Below, one piece after another: positions 24,980-36,900 of a stretch of DNA of 64,000 bases. The notes beneath the pieces are model-generated. The model worked only from the letters and a program-made list of their open reading frames with translations, had not been told where the DNA came from and did not search any database. Numbering within the stretch: the stretch's first letter is position 1; the number at the start of each line of letters is the position of its first letter. The translations under genes and the position numbers were made by a program. Origin of the DNA: Helicoverpa zea (Eukaryota; Arthropoda; Insecta; Lepidoptera; Noctuidae); assembly GCF_022581195.2 (NCBI RefSeq), contig NC_061482.1:5022001-5086000 (forward strand). The letters run 5' to 3'.

Positions 24980-27900
24980 ATGATTAATTTTACAATAAAG
25001 ACTTTAGATTCTAATAACCACCAGTTCTCTGTCGAAGATGAGGTAAGTTATTTTACTTTCATATTTCATTCGCAGGTTATCAGGATAGTCAATCGGGTTC
25101 CTTATTGTAGGTAGACATGTTTTATTTTAGCTGAAATTCCTCTATTTGTACAGTTTCGAAGTGTACATGTATTTGATTATGTGATGCTGCGAGTCTCCAG
25201 TGTCGACATTTGGGTACCTTTGTTCTCGGAATGCACTTCTAGGGCGCATAGGTAATCAATAAAATATAGGTGTATAAGTAAGATGACATCTGAGTTGCGC
25301 GAACATGTACCTACCCACATAGCACAAAGAGATTAAAGTTAAATCATACACAAAAACAACTTGTTATGAAACACAAGTTTTATTTGGTATTTGGTGATAT
25401 ATCTATATCAACAAACCGCTATTGTGGACATATTCATGTAATAGTTCCTGCTCAAAAGGAACAATATAGTTATCATACTTGTTGTTCCTAAATATTTGTA
25501 CAGATCTAATAGTGTCACACAATACTATTCCAATTCCAATAAAAAATCCAAGTAGCATACACAGACATTATAACATACCCGTTAAAGAATCACATGACTG
25601 TTATTTCACACTCCGCAATACACAAGACCAACAGTAAGAGAAACTACTGACTAGGTGTCTCACCTGTTGCTCAAATCTTGCACACTATAGTATATTCAAC
25701 CACAATTGATTACATCAGTAGTATAGGACAGGTCTTGAATACCTTTTTCCAGTTGTTGTCAGCAAGACATGACTTATCTTCTATGGGTCGAGACAGGGTT
25801 CCCCATTTCAACTGCAAATTGCAGTTCAAATGCAATTTGAATCCAGTTGATACGATAAGAAAGAAGAAAGCAATAGAATTTCAAACAAACCGTGGGAGTT
25901 CACACGATTGCCAACTGCAATCAGACTGCATGTTACGTTTGCAGTTTCATTGCAGTTATGTCAACTGGATTCAGACTGCAATTTGCGTTTGAGTTGCAGT
26001 TGAAATGTGTTCCATCTGTCTAGAGCGTTAAATGTGAATTAAACAATGGTAGACCACAGAACCACCAAAGTGGAGAGTAGTCAAGAAGTTTTCAAACAAC
26101 CAATAGAATTTCACTATTCAAACAGTTTGCAGCATCACTTATGTACATTAGATACATTTACACTAATACATGATTGGACTTGTACATACTACTGCTATTG
26201 TAATTTGTCAGTTTATATGGTCATGGCCTTGTGATACGTTTTTCATAGGATTACAGTGGCTTTTGTGAAATTCAATGAATTAGATAGTCTGACATTGCTC
26301 ACAGACTATGTAACACCATTATTTGTTCCAAGACAAGCATAGCCATAGTTAAATTGGGTAATTGTAGGTCATATCTGCAAAATGCATCCAGACAGATGAG
26401 CTAAGAACATAACAACTGCCAACTGCCATGTTTGAATAACAGACAGATGCTAAATCTTTTATATGATGTTATATTTTATGTCTTGCAATATAGGTATATC
26501 TTAAGGGTGCATCTACACTGTGCAAGTAGCTTGCGCTTGTTGTGGAACATGTGCAGGTTACATGCATTTTTGAAAACATGCATGTCCAGTGACTCACACA
26601 AAAGCAAAATACCCACCCGCATGCTCTGGTCACTTACGCATGTTAACTTGCTCCAGCTACATGCGCCGTGTAGATCCCCTTAGAATCTAGTAAAATCTAG
26701 AAGTATGACTGTATTTGCTTAATATTATTTGGTAGTTTATTATAAAAATGTCATATAAAATATTTGCATAAAGGTGAAATGAAAACATTCATTATCGAGA
26801 AATATCTCTTTAAGTATTACATTTTCAATAGCATTGTTCTGGTCACCACGGGGGAGAAACTTGTTTACTTTCAGTTTTTATAACAATCAGGATGACACAT
26901 GACTATTTTTTTATAAGTGAAGTGCAGTTTATTAAAAAAAATATTGCTATTGTACTTCTCAATTGAATTGGGTAGGTAAACAAAATCTTCATGGTATATT
27001 AAGTATACTGTCTTGCATACAGACATGATATTGCAATTCTGTGGGTAATTATAATCAAGACCGTGTGCGGTTATTGAAAAGACAGTTAATAACCTATTGG
27101 GTTTTTATATTTTTATCTTACATGCTGTTTTTGGCACTGTCAGCGAAACTTCAGTCATTCATACCTGCTTCCAGATGGATGAATCTGATAATGAAAATAA
27201 GTTACAAGTTTTTTCTTAACATTCAGAATTACCTTTTGACATGCATTGAATGTATGGATATCTTGAAGTAGAGCTGAATGGAACTTGGGTGTGGTTCCAA
27301 CACCCCTTAACTAAGACGTGTGAACAGTATGAATGTGTTAACATTATGTAAGTTATGACACCGAGATTGGTGTGTTACACAAATGGAATTAACTATTGCA
27401 AATATACAAAGCACCTAATTAATTTCATCAAATCTTAATCTAACAGGTCTAAAAGGCAATATACCCTATATTTTTAAAGAACACAAACGTACGGTTATAA
27501 TATGATTAACTTTTCTGGCTATTCTATTCTATTTGATATTCACTATAAAATATTACAAACAAATGAATAAGACGCAGAAAGGAAATTATCATTCCCTTCA
27601 TCGTCTATTGTTCAACTGTCTGAAATATTTTTATTTATTTATGGGGTTTTATTCAATAGTTTTACAAAATGATCTTATTATAGGGAAATATTAAAACTAA
27701 GTATCAAAATATTCATCCGCATCGCTGTCAGCTGGGATCGTGCCCAAAAGGCTGGCTGCATTGCCACGCTGGATGGCAATGCATATCCTTTGACCGCAGT
27801 ATAGGCCAGCCCTTTGGTCACGAGTGGACTCCACTAATCGCTTACTAATTTCTCGAAAGAGTCTGTGGGCACTTGGGCCCCATGGTCCCAGGGTTTCAAC

Positions 27901-30900
27901 CCCAAACGGCTCAAAAATGCAATTGCCGGTGAGGTTTACGTATTTGTGCCGCTTGAGGTTTTCCGCGGCTGCAGCAGCTTCACCGACACAGCTCGCCGTA
28001 CTGGGAAGGTGGGAAGGTGCAAGGGTGTCGACGCAGGTTGCGTCCCACACCAAAGACCTTCCCATCTTCCAAGGCATTATAGACATCCCGTCTGGTCTCT
28101 TGCCATCGTCGCGTGCCAAGCCTCTGGGTTCTAAAATGGCTGGCACTCCGGCGGTGACAAGAGCACGACGGATAATGTCATTTATGCTGGCATGTCGTGC
28201 CATGCGACCAGCACTTTTGCTACAGGAAAGACCATGGTGCCCAAGGCGGTCCACAGATTCACCGCACTGGCAGCGATGCGGAGCCGCAGTGAGAGCGCTG
28301 AGGCGTAGGCATGTAGCGAGCCGGAATGTAGTGTCACCCAGCATGGTCCCAACGCTGGGTGACGGCAGTGCTTGAAGCCATAACCCTGACTCCCACTCTC
28401 CCACAGCCAGTAGGCGGGCACGCACAGTACTGCACACATTTATTTATTAAATACTTTATTTCTGCAAGTGTAGTTTTTTTGCCATCATCATTACCTACTA
28501 AGTTTTGTTTATATTTTTATATTTCTTGTGTTGTTTTCATTTCTCATTTTTCTTGTATCATATTCTAAGCCTGTGCTTTTTTGAGATTTTTTTTGTTCAA
28601 ATTCTGCATTTGCTATGTTTATTTGCTAAGCGTGTAAATTAATATTTCGTTATCCAGGGCAAGCTTAGTCACATTCAGAGTTGCCCAGGTACTTCACCAA
28701 AGAATGATGGACATCCTTATTTTTCATTCATCCATCGACCATGATTGTTTCCATTACATCCTATTCATTCTCCTCCCCCCTACCCAACCCTTAGTTGTGC
28801 TAAGGAAATAAAATTAACAATATGAAAGTCCGAATATGAAGAATTTCAAATATGCTGGTAATCATTAAAGTCATACAAGAAACATTAATAGACCCAAACA
28901 TATTCAGCTGTGCGTTGTTCGTACGATCGATCTATCAGCTATTTGCTTGTTGAAAATTACTGTCATCCTTGTCATCCGACTTATAGATACATAGTATTTT
29001 TGCTATGCGTTATTTGTACCCTTCACGTAACTTATAATAAATTATAATAAGAATGAACTCAAATTATCTTCAATAAATTCATTCATTTAGATGCAATTAT
29101 TTCACATTCAACATATTCATTCAAGGCAGTAATTTTGCCCATTGACTAAGATCACAGTCGTTTATGGGTTTCGACTGTGGTAAAAGATAGCACAAGCGCT
29201 TACTTACAAGTGTTAGGTACTATAATATGCGTATGCTTTTGTGCTTATTGCATTCAAAATGCGTGTTTTAAGGAAGTAACAGCTGAGAATAGCGAATGCT
29301 TATCAATGTTTTATTTAAACAGTATGTCTGCCATGCAATTAAATAAATGATGCTTACAATAGCAAGCGATTAAATATTCGTGTGTTATGAAAGGCCATGG
29401 CGTGACGAAGCGAATCTATTTTAATAACATCTGAAACTTTAGGCTCCAATTTATCGACCCATGCAAGCTGCGTGGGTCGGGCTGCGTGGTACCTATCCTT
29501 CCTATCGTTCCATCGATTTTAGTATCGTACTGCGCATGCATCAATTCTCAGAAGCTAGACTCCCGGTTATATTCAGTACACCTACATAGGTAGATTTATT
29601 GATTAAACGCAGGGCGTGGCCAGCCGTCTAGGACAAACTTGTAGCTCTATATTTTATAACTCTTGTGACCTGTGGATTCTCGCTTTTTCTTAATGCCACC
29701 GCGTTGACACAAAACATGTTTAGTATATTTATTTTTATTTATTTAAGAAATATTGCGAGCACTTTTGGACCTATGACGGCAAAGTTATTTATGAGAATTC
29801 AGTTAAGTTGAGAACCTTAGCTCATAAACATAAACTTAACTTAACTTTTAATTAAGTTCAAGAAGTAATTTAAGTTTAAAGGTGTAAGTCCGTGAAACAT
29901 GTTTCTGTTATCAGTCAACACAGTTTGACATCTGTACTTTGTGTTACTTTTAATTACGCGTTACTTCGCTTGAACTCATTAAAGCATTTGACATTGCCAT
30001 TGCATGTTTTTGTTTTTAACACGCTTATTATTTTTATTGTGAACTAAGCAAAAGGGTTCCATATTTTAAATTCGATTTCTTAAAATGAAAACATACTCAA
30101 TAAGTACGTGTTTTCTCGGTCATCAGCTACCTATATCTACACTTCGCTTCAGGGGATCCCGCAAGGGCCCGTCACGGGACCAACTTGAGTTCATTCAGTT
30201 AAACTTATATAATTGAAATTCTGCACTGCTCTGAGTTTTAAACAGTTGGCAGACGATATTCTTTCAACAAATGCTATTGCCTTAAAATGAATTTCGTGAG
30301 CTACAATGAGTACTTTGTATGTAATCAAGCAAAATGATCCTTCCAAATATTTAAATGTCCTGCAGATCTAATGCAGTTGCAAGATAATAGTCATTAAAGA
30401 CTTTAAAAGATAAGTAAACTTCTATGGCTTAAAACTGATGTGACAATAGATTTGGTAACTTGACGCCATTTCCGAAACCGTCTATGATTATGATAATTCT
30501 TGATACTATTCTTCGTTGGTTGTGGCTAAGATTGCTGTTTTTAGTCTTATATAGGCTAATAAAATAATTGATTATCGTGTCGGTAATTTCAACACAATGA
30601 AACAACATTTTAATTCAGGCATCTGAATTTTCACCTTTTAGGTCATATGAATGTTGTGTTTGGGTGTGGTCATATTTCCATAAGCAACGTTGAACGTTAT
30701 GAATCTGTCTGGATGCATTCAATTGTAGGTGTAGATAGGCAAAGAGATGTACGCTTGGGGTGCGCACGATCGATGCAGGCTCTCCGGACAGGGCTGTCTA
30801 GCCGGCTGTGGTCTGGACCCGCGCAGGCCTTTGTTTTATTCGTACTCGTGTATTGCAGAACTTGTACATATTTGCAATATGAAAGGAGGGGTGCGCCAGA

Positions 30901-33900
30901 AATCAATAACAGCAATTAAGCTCGATTTGTTCATGGCTGTCTGCGTTTCCGGCTGTAATGAGAATGCCGGTTGCGTATAATTAAATGAAACCTATAAAAT
31001 GCATGATTTAGGTAATCAATTAAAATAATGAATAGATATTAAGTTTCTGAGGAAAAGTCATAAGATGTGCCATGTCATTAATTGATTATGATAGATACCA
31101 TGGCTATTAAGATAGTGTAGATAGAGGGACAATTTTGTAGAACAATTACTTCTAATTATATCTACTGTGTCTATTACGATATTAATACTGATAGAATGAA
31201 GGATACTTATATATGGCTGTATTGAAGGGCCTGATGATATAGTTAAGGTATTTTGAATTTATCCCACTTTGAAGTTGGGAATATGTTAATGTAGAGATTA
31301 AAAAACCATTGAGTAATAAAAATCATAATCTAAACATCGATAAACAGACTTGGTAATATTGTGTAAAAGCCTGAAATAAAAATCGTTTGAGTGCATCCTT
31401 CTGTTGTCTCTTAGTGTTATTTCTGACTCGCTGTTTCCCGCGGCTGGACTTTCTGCGGAAACTACATACCGTGCATAGATAAAGCAATGGGAACCAGAGA
31501 TAGTGTAGCTCCCCTACAGTCACATAATTTTTCTAAGCTGTTCAATATTTTTGGAGCCTAGGGTCCTAAAAATAAAAGAATCTTCTTTATTATATTTGTG
31601 TTTCTAATCGTTCCAGATCACGGTGGAGCAGCTTAAACAGAAGGTGCATGAGCAGATGGGCATCGACCCAGGCCTGCAGCGACTCATCTTCTGCGGCAGA
31701 GTACTACAGGATGAGAAGAGACTCGCGGAATATGGTACGGTGTTACGGAATAATATTAGGACATCCTTAAAATTACACAAAAAAGAAGATGACTTGCTGA
31801 TATTCAGCCTATTAAGAAGAAATTATTTTTGATTTGATTTAGGACAGATTTTTCAAAGATCAGCTGACTTCTATCTGATTTTAAATATGACGGATTGACA
31901 TATTTTCTTTAAAACATCTGTCAGTTATGTGGCGATTAAAAAATCGGGCCTTACTATGCTGTATCACTGATAAACTAAATTTACTAGTGATTAGCGTATT
32001 CGTTAATCTACAATGAGGGTTTTCTCTCCTTTTTCTGCCACCGGGTGGCGCCACGTATGCGTCTGGTCCAAACAGCTGTCAAATAGTATGGAATTGTAGG
32101 GTCCGAACTTGTTGCTTATTGAATTGAAATTCTGTTAAAACAATAATGCAGTGATTTAATTATAAAAAATAAAAAATCACTAAAATCGTTCACTTTTCAT
32201 AGTAAAGATAAGCACTTTGACAGTTACCTGGACCTGACGCTCCAGTGCTGCCACCACGTGGACGCCATTTTAGAAAACCCTCATTAAAACAGAAGGTAAT
32301 AAATCTTATTTTCGGTTGACAGATGTCCAAGGCAAGGTCGTGCATTTGGTCCAGCGCGCCCCACCAAGCCCGGAGACTCGGCAGGGTGCTCCGAGTGCAC
32401 CCAACACCAGCGGCGGTACAGCCGAAGGTCAAAATGGCAGTTCCAATATGCAACAGCAAATCAGGAGGCTGATGGTAACGTCGCTCATAGTTTATGTGAA
32501 AATAATGAGTCAAAATACCAAAGTAAAAAAGTTGAACAATAATCGTAAATCGGGGATAGCATTGCATTTTATGATCGTAAATGATCACAGCTGCATAACG
32601 ACTCAGAAGAGAATGGAGATATTATTATAATAATAAGTCTTTCAACGACTGCATACAGCCAAATCGAAAAGAATTTGCAATACTTTTAAATGCACATTTT
32701 GTCTATAATACTTTAAGACAACTTTTACTAATGATAGAATGTCTGCACCAAACTACTATTATGTTATATAGCATTGTACTAAACTGTGCTGTTTTTATTA
32801 TAACTGGAGTCACTCAACGGTCCCTCTGACTCCGGAGTGGACCAGCAAGCCTTGTTGCCGACGATCGGTCGCCTCGAATTCATTCGACGGATGATAGCTG
32901 AGATCAAAGCTTCGCTCGCCTCCCTTAGAGCCCACGTCGAAGGAGAGGTAAGATATTTCATTCTTTTTTTTAAATAAAACAAATGATCTATACTGTAGTG
33001 CAGTATTTAGTATGTAGGTTTTATTAGTATTAGACATAATGGCTGTGTGGTGTTTATGCCCCTATCTATCCTTTTTCTATCTTCCTTTGTGGGATTTATC
33101 GATCTTTGTGAGAGAGTAATACCTCTTTATTGATGGAGAAAATAATCAATAATCATTCGTCTTTCTTTTAACTGTAATTGTGTTACCTACATAAGACATG
33201 TAACATGTCAATGTTACCATGTTAAACGGGTATATTTTAATTACTTTACATTCATTTAAAAATTTGAAAACGATAGAATTAAACTATTAGTACAAAATAA
33301 TACTCATTAATAACCCCTTAAAATTATTGCATGATTGTTGAAATTGGTCTTGAAAATTAGTGCATGTAAATGTTTTGGTTATATTTCCTGGGCCTGGTTT
33401 TACAACTCCAGAATGTACCGTGTTAAATATTGCGTAAAATGATAATATATTACAACATTGACTTGGAGATGTGAAATAAGTGCTTTATTTCAAAACTTTT
33501 ATTGTTTTGTGGGTTCGATTTTGGTGGCAAAAAGCAAGCTATATTTATTTCCTTTTTGTATTGTAAATCGGATCCACAAAACATAAAAGCAGTATTTATA
33601 TTTATGTATCTATATAAAAGTAATGATAAATAGATAGTATTATTTTCGTTTCTAGTTGTTTATGTTGTCAATGTGCCTACTGTAGGAAAATAGGAGTTCG
33701 CCAGCAAGCGGTGAAAATCCTACAGAGCAGATGGAAACAGAACCAACACCAACGACTCAGCCAGAAGAGGTAATGTGATATTTTTGTAGTTGCGCTATAT
33801 GCATGATTTGATTTTATTAAGTACTGAACCCAAGCTACAACACGACTTTACCTGTTGATTTCTCTTTTCAGTGATTCATTAACTACGATTTTTATGCATT

Positions 33901-36900
33901 AGACGTCTACACTCTTACCTAAACTCTCACTCTATATTTTTATAGTATTAGTAATACAATGAAGAGGAAACATTTATTTGTTTGCTACTTTGTGTTCTAA
34001 ATGTTCCGAAACTTTGAATCGATAAAAAAAAATGTTTAGAGATGATGTTCAATTGCATAAAATCGAAGTTAACTTCGTCGTTGTAAGTTTGGTCATTTCG
34101 AACATAGAATTACGAAGTTTGGCTATTACTGTAGATGTATGTTGTAGTAGAATACCGATTATGCATGTAGCTGAGCATGATCTTTAAAATCAATCGATTG
34201 AATATAGCGGTGACCATAATTATCTTAGAGACATGACCGCCAAACTGCCCGAATATTTGGTAAGTATAGTATGCTAGCTTGCCAGCTTTTGGAAGAAAAT
34301 GAGATTACTTTATACGTCGTGTTGTAGTCCTTGCTTTACAATCAAAACTAAATTGCCGTGATAATTGCTTCATGTAGAGCCAATGAAACATCTTATTCAT
34401 CAAAATTGGCACGCTCTTTAGAAAAGAGTGACACACTTAGTAAATATCTATAACTGAATCTCACTATTGTTTTCGTGAGATATTTCTCGATGTCCCTAAC
34501 GGTATGAAGATAAAAATATTTAAGAAATTTAATCTTGTTTGGTTTATGCAGCCCGAACCTTTGCTTGACGAAAATGGAGATGAAACAACACCGGATGGTC
34601 GGACGCGCGCCCATATTCCCGGACGCAGGTGGGTTGCTTATAATTTCTCCTATAAAATAAGAATGAATCTTTATTCTGAACAATCAAATATATGTAGGTA
34701 CTAATGTTGACAATTCTTTTTAATAGCACAGTACTGAATTAAAAAAACAAAAGTCGAATTAGTACGCTTCTTTGTGACCTGCATATTTTTTGGTGTTGAC
34801 ATTGTTCGGGATTTTTTATAAATGCCTATATGTATAGGTATCCATAAAAAACTCCCAAATAAATTGTATGTATAGGAATATTTCCATCATATTATTGTTC
34901 GTCTCGCTGCTTCATCACATATTCAATCATGTGAGACGATTCGATGTAATTCGAAGATTTCACAAGATGATGAAATAAATAAATACTAATTTGACTTAAA
35001 GCCACATGTATTTCTACTAACACATTACACTTGAATTTTAAAATGTCAGACATCAGAACGTGTTGCCTGATATTTCAATAATTTGAACGGTTTGTCCCGA
35101 AAGGAGTTACCGGGCCATTCGGGCGCTACGTTACACTCGACCCCGCGACCTCGCCCAACTGCTCGAGGAATTGGAGACACTTCAGGAGCAGTTCGCACCA
35201 TATCGAGCCAACTACATCAGGATGCTGCAAGCTGTTCATAATCCTGAGGTAAGCGATATTTTACTTTTATAGTATAGCTTTATCTGCCATTTCATCAAAA
35301 TAACTAGCTTTACACAGTGGTTCCACTGGGATCCTTGGGAGCTACATTAATCACTTACATAAAGAAAGGAGCTTTTCTCGGTAAATTGACTAACTATTAG
35401 TGTTGTAGCGACATGGAATGCATACAACCTTCTTTGACATGCAACCTTCAACACTCATAGAGAAAATAGAAATTCGGATTCAAATTCAAAATTTCTTAAT
35501 TTAAAATCAAAATCTAAGATATAAATAGGGCGCTGGTCTAAATTAAGTTAGTCTACTGAAATATCTGGTTGTTTCAATATCTCCTAAAGTGTCTAAAAAG
35601 AACACGTTCAAGCAAACACACTCTTCGGCTTTTAGGTACTTGCCCGGTGATCAGACAAAAGAAGTTCAAACCAATTTTCATATTATATTATTTTTTATCC
35701 CTTAGCCACCGGTATTCACCGAAGAAGAGCGCATCAGTGCCCAGCGCACAGTGGACATGGTTTCGGACATAATGCATAGTTTCGCTCACGCGTACCACGC
35801 CGTCAGCGATATTAACTTTCAAGTAGGACAGCGCAGTCGTAACCCGCGCATCACTTCCGAGTCCAGCATTGTTCGCCATCCCATCCCGATGCAGGTAACT
35901 TACAAAACTAGTCTAAAATATTACTTGATTAAACTGAAAGAAATAAATGTATTATATTTTAAAAGATCAAATTACGCCAGTTTTGATAATCTAATTTTTG
36001 TATTTAAGTAATATGGAGGACTAACAAATGGAAAACTAATGTGATGGAGGGTGTATTTTGTAGGCTCACATTAACGTGGTTCAATCTAATCGACGATCGC
36101 CGCAACAACAGCAGCCTCAGCAACAGCAGAGCCAACAACCGCAGCAACAGCCACAACAGCCGCAACAGCAGCCGCCGCAGCCGACACAGCCGCCGCCGGC
36201 CCCGCCACAGCCGCAGCCCCAGCCCCAGCCCCAGCCCCAGCCCCAGCCCCCGGCCCCAGAACGAGCAAACACCGCCACCACTGGCAATGCCAACGCAAGA
36301 GCTTCGGCCACACAGACCTCGGCAAACACTACTGGAAGTAACACGACCACTCAGGGAACCCGCCATGCCTCCGCCACCGCCGGTAGGACTACCCAACCGA
36401 CCGTCAATATCAATATTCAGCCAGATCCCATCACGTATCAAGTAGAGATAGAAACCAGGGTCCCCATCGCGTTCCCCTTAGAGAATGCGCTACTTAACGG
36501 GCTTACCAACGCCGCCGCCGTGATGAACAGCGCTCAGGAGCAGCAGGGCCAGGGCCAGGCAGGCCAGGCCAACAGGCGCCAGGTGCTCCTCGGTAAGACA
36601 TTTTATCCTACGTAACGGGATCTCTCCGTGATTCACTGACTAACCCCACTTAGATAGACCATCTTTGTTGCGTAGTTAGATGCCACCGGCTCAATCTTGG
36701 ATAACGTCGTGAATGTACCTTCTATATAATTACTAAGCAATTTTAACTGTCCTGTTGATTCATAACGTTATCACAGTAGTCAGTATTTACGTAGTAGAGA
36801 TGCACCCAGCGCTTATCGAAATACAAGTAAATGAATAAAGTTGTCTGTAATCTATGTATCTGTAATGTTATTTATTGAATAAATTTTGATGTATTTGTCG

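Larger units (their letters stand above)
25043..31616. other. BAG6 intron 1 (6.6 kb)
   Basis: The donor is GTAAGT after GAT GAG and the acceptor TTCCAG precedes ATC ACG. The intron splits the ubiquitin-like domain after residue 21. It holds a fold-back MITE, a retroelement fragment and otherwise AT-rich sequence. 30750-30840 is GC-richer but lacks a gene signal. Confidence 0.85.

Noticed and set aside
27824..28375. Plus-strand frames of 89 and 183 codons
   Set aside because: They are antisense to the retroelement ORF on the minus strand and have no recognisable motifs.
36004..36445. Long open frames on minus and in a second plus frame across the CAG/CCG tract (Arg/Leu/Ala/Gly-rich)
   Set aside because: They are low-complexity shadows of BAG6 exon 9. 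The plus frame beginning AHINVVQSNRR fits the splice phases on both sides.
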